In this document: in pieces, positions 15,332 through 23,389 of the stretch | Numbering within the stretch: the stretch's first letter is position 1 | Layout of the letters: each line of letters begins with the position of its first letter | Assembly (NCBI RefSeq): GCF_900102815.1 | Contig: NZ_FNGF01000003.1 | Coordinates: forward strand, 310,001-374,000 | From: Glycomyces sambucus | GTDB lineage: Bacteria; Actinomycetota; Actinomycetes; Mycobacteriales; Micromonosporaceae | Reading direction: 5' to 3' | DNA length: 64,000 bases | Program-made: the position numbers and the translations under genes | The notes under the pieces: model-generated | Seen by the model: the letters and a program-made list of their open reading frames with translations, nothing else | Databases searched by the model: none | Told to the model about the DNA's origin: nothing

Positions 15332-15709
15332 TTACTCGGCCGCGTGGGTCAGGTGGTCGTAGTTCTTGCAGTCCTGGTCGAGCGACGGCGCGACGCCGAC
15401 GTTCTGGCCGCAGATCTGCCAGTGGGCGGCGTCCGAGATGTCCAGGTTGCCGAGCGACACGTCGCCCGCCTGCACACCCGACTGCGGGCCCATCCCGATG
15501 TGGTCGCGGTTGTCGCAGTTCTGACCGAACGACTGGGTCAGCACGTTCTGGCCGCAGATCTGCCAGTGGGCCGCGCTGGAAGCGTCGATGTTCACCAGGC
15601 TGACCGGGCCCGCCCAGACGCCCGAGTTCTGGGCCATGGCGGTCCCGGCGGAGCCGAGAGCGGCGACCGCTCCGGCAGCGGCGGCGGTGACGGCGAGAGC
15701 CTTGCGCAT
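15332..15709 (-). CDS. Small secreted protein with two Cys-pair repeats (copy A)
   Basis: 125 residues. The signal peptide MRKALAVTAAAAGAVAALGS is cut near AMAQ. The mature protein is almost entirely two repeats: NIDASSAAHWQICGQNVLTQ, Cys, DNRDHIG; then NLDISDAAHWQICGQNVGVA, Cys, KNYDHL. Cys spacing is x12 in the first repeat and x13 in the second. The ATG at 15709 has GGGGAA upstream; longer readings are shadows. It is very similar in DNA and protein to the next gene (15793), pointing to recent duplication or gene conversion. Confidence 0.85.
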   Translation of the reverse strand: MRKALAVTAAAAGAVAALGSAGTAMAQNSGVWAGPVSLVNIDASSAAHWQICGQNVLTQSFGQNCDNRDHIGMGPQSGVQAGDVSLGNLDISDAAHWQICGQNVGVAPSLDQDCKNYDHLTHAAE

Positions 15710-15752
15710 TGTTTGTTCCCCGTTCTTCGTCGGATTTCTTGGTGATTCCGCG

Positions 15753-15783
15753 GGGCGGTCCGTCCGGTGAGGACGGCCCGCCC
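15753..15783 (-). terminator. Stem-loop after the 15793 gene
   Basis: GGGCGG-T-CCGTCC (15753-15765) pairs with GGACGG-C-CCGCCC (15771-15783), one mismatch, loop GGTGA. It shows that members of the family are separately terminated. Confidence 0.65.
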
Positions 15784-15792
15784 TGGGAGGTC

Positions 15793-16161
15793 CTACTCGT
15801 TCAGGTGGTCGTAGTTCAGGCACTGCTGGTCGAGCGACGGCGAGACGCCGACGTTCTGGCCGCAGATCTGCCAGTGGGCGGCGTCCGAGACGTCCAGGTT
15901 GGCCAGCGACACGTCGCCCGCCTGGATGCCGGACTGCGGGCCGGGGCCGATGTGGTCGCGGTTGTCGCAGACCTGGCCGAACGACTGGGTCAGCACGTTC
16001 TGGCCGCAGATCTGCCAGTGGGCGGCCGAGGAGGCGTCGATGTTCACCAGGCTGACCGGGCCTGCCCAGACGCCGGAGTTCTGGGCCATGGCGGAGCCGG
16101 CGGAGCCGAGAGCGGCGACGGCGCCGGCAGCGGCGGCGGTGACGACGAGAGCCTTGCGCAT
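15793..16161 (-). CDS. Small secreted protein with two Cys-pair repeats (copy B)
   Basis: 122 residues: MRKALVVTAAAAGAVAALGS signal, cut near AMAQ, then two repeats (NIDASSAAHWQICGQNVLTQ... and NLDVSDAAHWQICGQNVGVS...) ending NYDHLNE. It differs from the 15332 protein at only a handful of positions. Start at 16161, with AGAAGGAAA about nine bases upstream. Secreted, small, Asn/Gln/Val-rich with paired cysteines: features of proteins that assemble on hyphal surfaces. This is inference from composition, not from a recognised domain. Confidence 0.85.
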   Translation of the reverse strand: MRKALVVTAAAAGAVAALGSAGSAMAQNSGVWAGPVSLVNIDASSAAHWQICGQNVLTQSFGQVCDNRDHIGPGPQSGIQAGDVSLANLDVSDAAHWQICGQNVGVSPSLDQQCLNYDHLNE

Positions 16162-16333
16162 GAGTTGCGGTTTCCTTCTGGGTTGTGCGCCCGATCGTTC
16201 GGGCGGCTTTCTCTGATGTCCACCGCCCCTGCGGGGGCGGCGGTGACGGCCTGCCGCGCGTCGGCGCGCCGGACGGCCCGGGCGCGAGGCCCGGAGCACT
16301 GACCGAGGGGGAGGCGAAGGCGGACTTCGATTC

Positions 16334-16351
16334 CCGCGCGTCGACGCGCGG
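16334..16351 (-). terminator. Perfect 18-bp GC palindrome after the 16357 gene
   Basis: CCGCGCGTCGACGCGCGG begins six bases past the stop. Three weaker GC hairpins lie between it and the next gene start (16188-16204, about 16225-16245, about 16275-16300), so the 195-base gap holds hairpins and no evident gene. Confidence 0.55.
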
Positions 16352-16356
16352 CGGCC

Positions 16357-17373
16357 CTAGTCTGGGGCGACGGACAGCTCGGCGGCGCGGTCCAACGGCC
16401 GCCCCAATTCCCCGATCACCGTGCGGGAGAGTGACACCTCTTCCCCCCCGGCGGACGGGGAGACGCAGACAGCGTTGTGGCCGCTGTCGACGCTGATACC
16501 GGCGGTCGAGCCAGTGGCTCCACCGGGGATGATCTTCAGGCCGGGAAGCGCGGGGCCGTGGTGCCCCCACGGCTTCGCCGCGGTGCGCGGCGCGCCGCCC
16601 ACCGCTTCGACCTCGGACTGGTCCGTCCCCCGCGAGCCGTGATCGGCTGCGGAGCACTCGAAGGCGGCGGCCGGCCGGCCGCTGGGCGCTCCTCGGAGCG
16701 CCGCCGCCACCTCGCTGGAGTCGGTACTCGCCGCAAGTGTGGTGAAGCTCGGCTGTCCTGCGGCAGCGGCGAGGACGCTCCCGGGCGTCGTCGCGTCGCC
16801 GAGACGCAGGCCATCGGTCACCAGTCGCGCCAGGTCGCCGACCTGATCGGTCGGGGGCGCGACAGTCTCATAGACACCGGACACCACGGGGGCGGGGCGG
16901 TCCGCGATGGACGCCGTTCCCTGCACGAGGGTTCCCACCAGTGGTGCCACTACTTCGGCGGTGCCGTCTCCGACGGACTTGTCGTCCAGGTCGAGCAAGC
17001 CGGGTCCGGCACCGGTCGGCAGCACGGAGTGCACGGCCTCGTCCGTCTCGTCCACCAGTGATCCCATCGGCGCTGACAGGCCCGACACCAGCCCCGTGAC
17101 CTCCCCCTGCACCGCCGGCGTCCGATGTCCCTGCTGGTTCTGCGGGACCAGTCGCGCGGCCAGGCGCGACATGTCGGAGACCTCTGCGGAGAGGGGGTCG
17201 GTCATCGCGGCAAGGCCCTGCGATGATGCGGAATCGTCTGATGCCCAAGCGGAAGTCGCCAATGCGAAGGCCCCCAAGAGAAGAGAGCCGAATGCTGTGA
17301 GCGCGGCGCCGAGGAGGAACCGGAGCACGCTGAGGCGGCGAGAACTCCCGCTGCCTCCGGCGATGCGTCCCAT
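16357..17373 (-). CDS. Secreted protein of unknown function
   Basis: 338 residues from the ATG at 17373 (GGGGGAG four bases upstream). A basic start and a long hydrophobic segment (FLLGAALTAFGSLLLGAFAL) end in a likely cleavage site near AWA-SDD. The mature part is Ala/Gly/Ser/Val-rich, with repeated short amphipathic segments of the type LVxGLxAPVxxLV. Its two cysteines are far apart, in the last 90 residues. No domain is recognised. Placed upstream of the Cys-pair family in the same orientation, but separated by 195 bases of hairpins, so co-regulation is possible rather than shown. Confidence 0.75.
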   Translation of the reverse strand: MGRIAGGSGSSRRLSVLRFLLGAALTAFGSLLLGAFALATSAWASDDSASSQGLAAMTDPLSAEVSDMSRLAARLVPQNQQGHRTPAVQGEVTGLVSGLSAPMGSLVDETDEAVHSVLPTGAGPGLLDLDDKSVGDGTAEVVAPLVGTLVQGTASIADRPAPVVSGVYETVAPPTDQVGDLARLVTDGLRLGDATTPGSVLAAAAGQPSFTTLAASTDSSEVAAALRGAPSGRPAAAFECSAADHGSRGTDQSEVEAVGGAPRTAAKPWGHHGPALPGLKIIPGGATGSTAGISVDSGHNAVCVSPSAGGEEVSLSRTVIGELGRPLDRAAELSVAPD

Positions 17374-17533
17374 CGTCTCCCCCGTCGTCCTGAACCTGAG
17401 TCGCGAGCGGTCCCGCCGCTCGCACAGGTATGAACGAGAACGGACCAACGGGGGATACGGGGTGAATCAGATTTTCTCCCCGAAATAGGGCGAGAAGGAC
17501 TCACAGCCCCTCGTTCCTCACGCACAGCACCGG

Positions 17534-17549
17534 TTAACACACTGTTTAC
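17534..17549 (+). promoter_or_regulatory. GlnR-like box upstream of glnII
   Basis: TTAAC-n6-TTTAC fits the relaxed GlnR pattern gTnAC-n6-GnAAC (TnAC in both halves). It lies 112 bases before the glnII ATG in an AT-richer patch. GlnR control of glnII is established in Streptomyces; here the site is inferred from pattern and position. Confidence 0.45.
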
Positions 17550-17660
17550 AAGTGATCAACGAGCGGGAAATTGCCGTTTGGGAGCGTGGCAGCACAGCCC
17601 CAGGCCCGGCCGGTCCGAGCCCCGAGCTGGACCGCGTATTGAAGAAGGGCTCCCAACCTG

Positions 17661-18674
17661 ATGGCGATCAAAGCCGAGTACATCTGGATCGACGGCACCG
17701 AGCCGACGGCCAAGCTGCGTTCCAAGACCAAGATCCTCGGCGCCGGCGAGGAGCCGCCGATCTGGGGATTCGACGGCTCCAGCACCAACCAGGCCGAGGG
17801 CCACACCTCGGACTGCGTGCTGCGCCCCGTCAAGGTCGTGCCGGACCCCATCCGCGGCGGCGAGCACCTCCTGGTCCTGTGCGAGGTCCTCGACATCGAC
17901 TTCACCCCGCACCCCTCGAACACCCGCGCCGCCGCGGCCGAGACCGCCGAGCGGTACGCGGGCCAGGAGTCCTGGTTCGGCATCGAGCAGGAGTACACCT
18001 TCATGGTCGGCGAGCGCCCGCTCGGCTTCCCCGAGGGCGGCTACCCGGCCCCCCAGGGCGGCTACTACTGCGGCGTGGGCTCCGACGAGATCTTCGGCCG
18101 CGAGATCGTCGAGAAGCACCTCGACAACTGCCTCGCCGCCGGGCTGCCGATCTCCGGCATCAACGCCGAGGTCATGCCCGGACAGTGGGAGTTCCAGGTC
18201 GGCCCCGCCTCGGCCCTGGAGGTCTCCGACTCGCTGTGGCTGGCCCGCTGGCTGCTGTACCGCACCGCCGAGGAGTGGAACGTCTCCGCGACCATCGACC
18301 CCAAGCCCGCCAAGGGCGACTGGAACGGCGCCGGCTGCCACACCAACTTCTCCACCAAGGCGATGCGCGAGGACTACGAGCCCATCATCGCCGCGTGCGA
18401 GGCCCTGGGCGAGAAGGCCGCCGAGCACATCGCCGTCTACGGCGACGGCATCGCCGACCGCCTGACCGGCGCCCACGAGACCGCCCACTACACCGAGTTC
18501 TCCTACGGCGTCTCCAACCGCGGCGCCTCGATCCGCATCCCGTGGCAGGTCGAGAAGGACAAGAAGGGCTACCTCGAGGACCGCCGCCCCAACGCCAACA
18601 TGGACCCCTACCTCGTCACCGGCAAGATCGTCGACACGGTCTGCGCGGCTCTGGAGAAGAAGGGCCTGGTCTAG
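17661..18674 (+). CDS. glnII: Glutamine synthetase type II (GSII)
   Basis: Cytoplasmic enzyme of 337 residues making glutamine from glutamate, ammonia and ATP. Length and motifs are those of the eukaryote-like GSII, not GlnA (about 470): AEYIWIDGTEP start, WGFDGSSTNQAEGHTSDC, FGIEQEYTFM, INAEVMPGQWEFQVGP, GAGCHTNFSTKAMR, and the C-terminal RRPNANMDPY. GSII lacks the adenylylation site, so control should be transcriptional, matching the GlnR-like box upstream. The start is the ATG at 17661, with AAGGG about twelve bases before it. A strong hairpin at 18701 ends the unit. Confidence 0.97.
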   Translation: MAIKAEYIWIDGTEPTAKLRSKTKILGAGEEPPIWGFDGSSTNQAEGHTSDCVLRPVKVVPDPIRGGEHLLVLCEVLDIDFTPHPSNTRAAAAETAERYAGQESWFGIEQEYTFMVGERPLGFPEGGYPAPQGGYYCGVGSDEIFGREIVEKHLDNCLAAGLPISGINAEVMPGQWEFQVGPASALEVSDSLWLARWLLYRTAEEWNVSATIDPKPAKGDWNGAGCHTNFSTKAMREDYEPIIAACEALGEKAAEHIAVYGDGIADRLTGAHETAHYTEFSYGVSNRGASIRIPWQVEKDKKGYLEDRRPNANMDPYLVTGKIVDTVCAALEKKGLV

Positions 18675-18700
18675 CCCCCAGGACTCCCCGGAACGGGAGG

Positions 18701-18730
18701 AGGGGCGCAGCGGAATCCGCTGCGCCCCTT
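18701..18730. terminator. Bidirectional terminator between glnII and the glycosyltransferase operon
   Basis: AGGGGCGCAGCGG pairs with CCGCTGCGCCCCT around GAATC. Genes converge on it from both sides, with stops at 18674 and 18756. Confidence 0.85.
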
Positions 18731-18755
18731 CGCTTTGCCCTGAGTGCGGCCCGGT

Positions 18756-20069
18756 TCAGCGGGCGGCGGCGACCCCGAGTCCGGCGACGCGGCGCAGCAG
18801 CGCCGCGTGCGAGAACCGCTCCTCGACCGCCTTGAGCCCGCGCTCCCGCTGGGCCGCATAGGCTTCCGGGTCGGCGACGAGGGCCCGGACGGTCGCGGCG
18901 ACCTCTTCCGGCTCGCAGTAGACCGCGGCGTCGCCGAACAGCGGCGCGAACCGCGGGTCCATGACGGCCGGCACGCCCGAGGCCATGGCCTCCAGCGGCG
19001 CGAGGCCGAACGCCTCCCGGCCCTCGGCCGCGATGAAGTACACGAACACGTCCAGGTCCCGCAGGAACGAGCGGGCGGTCGTCGACCCGAACGGCAGCAC
19101 CGTCCAGTTCTCCGGCAGCGGTCCGAGCCGCTCGGCGACGGTGTCGGCGCCGCCGAGGATCCGCACGTCGAAGTCGGCGGACACGGGGTAGGCCGCCTCC
19201 AGGGCCTCGCGGGTCTGCGGCCACTTGAGCGCGTGGTCGCGGGTGTGGCGCCCGATCCGGATCGGGCCGCCGGACGGCGCGTCCTCGCGGTCGCCCCCGC
19301 CCCACAGGGCCGGGTCGAGGCACTCGTGCCAGTCGTCGGCGGCGAGGCGCACGCCGTCGAGCTCGGCGGCGTGGTGCGTCCCCAGGACCTCGCGGACCAT
19401 GGGGCCCACCGGGTACCAGGTGCACTCGCCGACCCACTCGTCCATGCTGGCGCGGACGCGCGCGACGTCCCACGCCTCCTCCGCGCCGCCGTCCTCGCCG
19501 TAGTACTTGAACGGGGTCTGGTTCACCACGAGCACCGTGCGGTCCGCCTCGATCGCGGGCATGTCGTCGCGGCGGCGCAGGACCACCGTCGGCAGGCGCA
19601 CCACCAGGAGCGCGCACCGGACCGAGTCCCAGGCGCCGATGAGCCGGACCAGGTCGCCGTCGACCTGGTCGGCGATCTTCGGGTTCAGCGGGCGCGAGAC
19701 GTCCCAGTGGAACACCGGGTGGTGCAGCAGGCCCACGCGCAGGCCCGCGCGGCGGTACGCGGTGACCTCCTCGGCGACCGCGGTGGTGTTCCCGCCCGGC
19801 AGCGCGAAGTGGGACACGATGACGATGTCGAAGTCCAGGTGCCGGTCCTCGGCGCGCGCGGCGCGGCGGCGGCGCTGCCAGTCCAGCAGCAGCCCGCCGG
19901 CGGCGAGGCGGGTCGCGGGGGTCTCGCCGGCGTCGCCGACGAGCCGGCGCAGCTCGGGCGCGGCCTCGGTGGAGAACCCGTGCTCCAGCCGGGCGCCGAG
20001 CTTCGCGAGGAGCCGGCGCCTGCTGGAGGTGACCTGGCCGAGGTCCTGCTCGGCGGGCTTCGCGCTCAT
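18756..20069 (-). CDS. GT-B fold glycosyltransferase (GT4-like)
   Basis: 437 residues. A short N-terminal helical part is followed by DIVIVSHFALPGGNT (glycine-rich loop of the first Rossmann domain), AYRRAGLRVGLLHHPVFHW and TWYPVGPMVREVL. The second domain has GPIRIGRHTRDHALKWP, an ENWTVLPFG segment, and the sugar-nucleotide E-x7-E type motif in EGREAFGLAPLEAMASGVPAV. It is cytoplasmic, and the substrate is unknown. Its ATG overlaps the upstream gene's stop by four bases. It is a clear paralogue of that gene's C-terminal half. Confidence 0.88.
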   Translation of the reverse strand: MSAKPAEQDLGQVTSSRRRLLAKLGARLEHGFSTEAAPELRRLVGDAGETPATRLAAGGLLLDWQRRRRAARAEDRHLDFDIVIVSHFALPGGNTTAVAEEVTAYRRAGLRVGLLHHPVFHWDVSRPLNPKIADQVDGDLVRLIGAWDSVRCALLVVRLPTVVLRRRDDMPAIEADRTVLVVNQTPFKYYGEDGGAEEAWDVARVRASMDEWVGECTWYPVGPMVREVLGTHHAAELDGVRLAADDWHECLDPALWGGGDREDAPSGGPIRIGRHTRDHALKWPQTREALEAAYPVSADFDVRILGGADTVAERLGPLPENWTVLPFGSTTARSFLRDLDVFVYFIAAEGREAFGLAPLEAMASGVPAVMDPRFAPLFGDAAVYCEPEEVAATVRALVADPEAYAAQRERGLKAVEERFSHAALLRRVAGLGVAAAR

Positions 20070-23000
20070 CGCCGCATCGCCGCCTCCGGCACCGCGATGC
20101 CCAGGTCCGCGGCGCGGCGCAGCAGCGCCTCGTAGGAGAAGTCCCGCTCGGCCTTCGCGAGCGCGCGGGCCGACAGCTCCGCGTACCGCTCGGGGTCGTC
20201 CATGAGGTCGCGCACCACCGACTCGACCTCGCCGGGCTCGCAGTAGACCGCGCCCTCGCCGAACAGCGGCTCGAAGCTGCGCGGCAGGACGCACGGCAGG
20301 CCCACGGCCATGGCCTCCAGGGGCGTGCGGCCGAACGCCTCGTCGCCGGACTCGGCGATGAAGAACACCACCGCGTCGAGGCCGTGCAGGAACTCGCGGG
20401 GCCGCTCGGAGCCGAACGGCAGCACCGTCCAGTTCTCGGGCAGGCGCCCCAGCAGGCGCTTCGCGGCGCGGGCGCCGCCGAGGACGTGGATCTCGAAGTC
20501 CTCGGACGGCGGGTAGCAGGCGAGGAGGTCGGCCGGCGTCTCCGGCCACTTGCGGGCGTGGTCGCGGGCGTGGCGGCCGATCCGGATCGGCCCGCCGCCG
20601 GGGCGGCGGCCCTCGCGGTGCCACTCGGCGACGTCGAGGACCCCGTACCAGTGGTCGGCGGCGATGTCGATCCCGGCGGTCTCGGCGGCGTGCTCGGTCT
20701 CCAGGACCCGGCGGACCACCGGGCCCTGCGGGTACCAGGTGTGCTCGCCGAGCCAGCCGGTGAGGTTGCGGTGGACGGTGCCGACGTCCCAGGTGAGGCG
20801 GCGCCCCTCGGCCGCGCCGTAGAACTCGTGCGGCGGCTGGTTCACCACGAGGATCGTGCGCCGCGCCTCCAGGTGCGGCAGGTCCTCCATGGGGCGCATC
20901 ATGATCCGGGGGAACCGGACGATGGCGAGGTCGCAGGCGACGCGGTCGTGGGCGCCGATCCAGACCACGCCGTCGTCGTCGAGGAGCTCGCGGATCTTCT
21001 CGTTGAGCGGGCGGTCCAGCGGCCAGTCGTACACCGGGTGGTGCAGCAGGCCCACGCGCAGGCCCGCGCGACGCAGCGCCCGGACCTCCTCGGCGCTGGA
21101 GGAGGAGCTGCCGCCGGGGAGCATGAAGTTCGAGATGACGACGACGTCGAGGGCGAGGTCGCGGCGCTCGGCGCGGTCGTCGGCCTCGTACCAGTCGGCG
21201 AGGAGCGCGGTCGCGGCGAGCCGGAACTCGGCCGACTCGGACTCGTCGGCGGCGGTGCGGCCGAGGTCGTCGGCGGCCGACGCGGACCAGCCGCCGGAGA
21301 GGCGGGTGCGCCACAGTTCCATCAGGAGCTTCTGCGGCTCGGTGAGCCCGGGGACTGCCGGGCCGCGCAGGAGCCGCCGGGCGAGGGACCGGCCGCGGCC
21401 GGCGGCGCGGCGCAGGGCCGCGCGCTTGCCGCGCAGCAGCCGCTTCGCGACGCGCTTCGGCAGCCGGGCGCCGCGGGCGGCACTCGCCCGCAGGCGCACC
21501 GCCGCGGAGGGGCGCGCGGGCGCCTCGTCCTCGGTGAGCGGGGGCGGCGGGAGGACGCGGACGGCGGTGCCGGGGAAGTCCACGGCGACCGCGGCGCCGA
21601 CCTCCTCGTCGGCGGCGGCGACCTCGCCCGCGTCGATCTCGTCGAGGCCGACCCACTCCACGCCGAGCGCGGCCGCGCGGGCGACCGGGGCCGCCGCGAT
21701 CGGCACGTACTTGTCCTCCACGGACGCCCAGCTCTGGTAGTGCACCAGCGCGACGGCGACCCCGGCGCCCACGTCCTCGGCGAGCGCGTCGAGCGCGGCG
21801 CGCTGCGCGGGCCCGTCGTAGCGCCAGTCGGCGACGTACACGCGGTCGGCGCTCCGCGGCCGGGCCGCCGCGCCGAGGATGCTGCGGGGCGCCGGGAAGG
21901 GCCGGACGCGGGCGGGCGCGGCGATGAGCGGCTTCGCGCGCCGCTGCTGGATCGCCTTGTGCCAGTGGTGGAACCCGGCTTCGTACGCGGCGCGGGACGG
22001 GTGCATCCAGCCGTCGCCGACCTCGCTGGAGGACAGCGAGGCCGCGTGCAGCCGGATCACGGTGTGGTGGTCCTCCATGCCGATCCAGCGGCGGGACCCG
22101 AAGGTCTTCTGGAGGCGGAGCCGGAACTCGGTGTCGGCGCCCTTGCGGGCGGCGTCGAAGTACCCGAGCTTCTCCCGGACGGGCTTGGCGCGGTACATGA
22201 CCGAGGTGGAGCTGACGGCCGTCACACTGCGCCCGGGCGCGGTGAACAGGCGCAGGTCGCCGGTGGCGCGCACGCCGCGGCTGACCGACATGACGAGCTG
22301 GTCGCCCTCGCGCAGCGGCCGCGACTGCTCCTGGAGCCAGCGCGGGTGGGCCCAGTCGTCGGCGTCGAGCCCGGTGACGAACTCGCCGCGTGCCTCGGCG
22401 AGCGCGCGGTTGCGGGCGCGGTAGGTGCCGCCGTTCTCCGGCTGGACGAGGACGCGGACGCGCTCGTCGAGGGATCCGGCCTCGGCGAGCGTCTCGGCGT
22501 ACTCGGGTCCGGAGGCGTCGTCGACGACCAGCAGCTCCCAGTCGGCCCAGGTCTGGGCGACGACCGAGCGGACGGCGGTGAGGAGTTCGGCGCCGGGCCG
22601 GTGCGCGGTCATGACGACCGAGACGAGGGGCCCGGAGCGGGTCCCGGCGGGGAGGGTCGAGCGGAGGCGGTCGAGCAGGGGCGCGTCCGGTGCGGGGTCG
22701 AGCGCGATCCCGGTCCAGCCGGTGAAGGCCGTGAAGTGCTCCAGGAAGACGGCCTCGTCGCCGCCGTCGGCGGCGTGCGAGAGTTCGGCGCGGACGGCGG
22801 AGGCGAGCCCGGCGGGGAGCCGGTCGCCGTCGGCGAGCAGGCGCTCGACCCGCTCCCGGTCGCCGGAGCGGACCGCGAGGCGCAGGTGCAGGCCGCGGTG
22901 GAGCTCGGTCATGCGCCCGCCGGCCCCCGCGCGGGCCCGGTCGTACAGCTCCAGCGCCGCGTCGAGGTCGCCGGGCTCCCCGGGCCGCATGGCGAGCGTG

Positions 23001-23182
23001 CGGGCGAGTTCGCACAGCGCGTCGGGGTCGCGCTCGGCGCGGACCGCGAGCACGCCGCGGCCGATCGCGGAGCCGCCTCGGATCGCGGCGGCGGCAATGG
23101 CGCCGAGGGGCGCCGACGCCAGTGCCGGCCGCTGCCCGACGAACGCGAGGACGTCGTCGCGCGGGTCAAGTTGATCGGTCAT
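20066..23182 (-). CDS. Bifunctional glycosyltransferase: GT2 domain fused to a GT-B domain
   Basis: 1038 residues in three parts. Residues 1-185 are helical and Ala/Arg-rich, TPR-like in feel. Residues 187-430 are a GT2 domain: VSVVMTAHRPG, LLVVDDASG, and the metal-binding TGLDADDW near residue 283. After a basic linker (about 560-650) comes a GT-B domain from about residue 710: VVVISNFMLPGG, PIRIGRHARDHARKWP, and GDEAFGRTPLEAMAVGLPCV. The GT-B half is paralogous to the 437-residue protein encoded next, with which it overlaps by ATGA. It probably adds two successive sugars or polymerises a glycan. Start ATG at 23182; longer reading is a shadow. Confidence 0.85.
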   Translation of the reverse strand: MTDQLDPRDDVLAFVGQRPALASAPLGAIAAAAIRGGSAIGRGVLAVRAERDPDALCELARTLAMRPGEPGDLDAALELYDRARAGAGGRMTELHRGLHLRLAVRSGDRERVERLLADGDRLPAGLASAVRAELSHAADGGDEAVFLEHFTAFTGWTGIALDPAPDAPLLDRLRSTLPAGTRSGPLVSVVMTAHRPGAELLTAVRSVVAQTWADWELLVVDDASGPEYAETLAEAGSLDERVRVLVQPENGGTYRARNRALAEARGEFVTGLDADDWAHPRWLQEQSRPLREGDQLVMSVSRGVRATGDLRLFTAPGRSVTAVSSTSVMYRAKPVREKLGYFDAARKGADTEFRLRLQKTFGSRRWIGMEDHHTVIRLHAASLSSSEVGDGWMHPSRAAYEAGFHHWHKAIQQRRAKPLIAAPARVRPFPAPRSILGAAARPRSADRVYVADWRYDGPAQRAALDALAEDVGAGVAVALVHYQSWASVEDKYVPIAAAPVARAAALGVEWVGLDEIDAGEVAAADEEVGAAVAVDFPGTAVRVLPPPPLTEDEAPARPSAAVRLRASAARGARLPKRVAKRLLRGKRAALRRAAGRGRSLARRLLRGPAVPGLTEPQKLLMELWRTRLSGGWSASAADDLGRTAADESESAEFRLAATALLADWYEADDRAERRDLALDVVVISNFMLPGGSSSSSAEEVRALRRAGLRVGLLHHPVYDWPLDRPLNEKIRELLDDDGVVWIGAHDRVACDLAIVRFPRIMMRPMEDLPHLEARRTILVVNQPPHEFYGAAEGRRLTWDVGTVHRNLTGWLGEHTWYPQGPVVRRVLETEHAAETAGIDIAADHWYGVLDVAEWHREGRRPGGGPIRIGRHARDHARKWPETPADLLACYPPSEDFEIHVLGGARAAKRLLGRLPENWTVLPFGSERPREFLHGLDAVVFFIAESGDEAFGRTPLEAMAVGLPCVLPRSFEPLFGEGAVYCEPGEVESVVRDLMDDPERYAELSARALAKAERDFSYEALLRRAADLGIAVPEAAMRR

Positions 23183-23389
23183 GGGTCCAATACGGGGACG
23201 GGGCAGCCGAGCTGCGTTTCCTGGCTGAGGAGTGGCACCGGTCCTGAGGGACCGGGACCGGCGGCCGCGAACGATCCGGCGGTTCCATTGTCGCAAACCG
23301 GCTACGGGACCGCCACCGAGCGAGCGGGCGCTGCACTGCCCGCCACAGTAGCCAGCGGCCGCAAGCCCGGGCAGTAAGCTCGGGGCACC

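Noticed and set aside
14714-16161. Assignment of the repeat proteins as chaplins or rodlins
   Set aside because: The Cys spacing (12-13) is shorter than in chaplins (about 17), and the VPVHVPVNVCGN block is absent; rodlin motifs are also missing.
20384-23377. A 997-residue plus-strand frame opposite the fused glycosyltransferase
   Set aside because: Composition (RR, GG, AA runs) is that of a shadow frame; the minus-strand gene has clear motifs.
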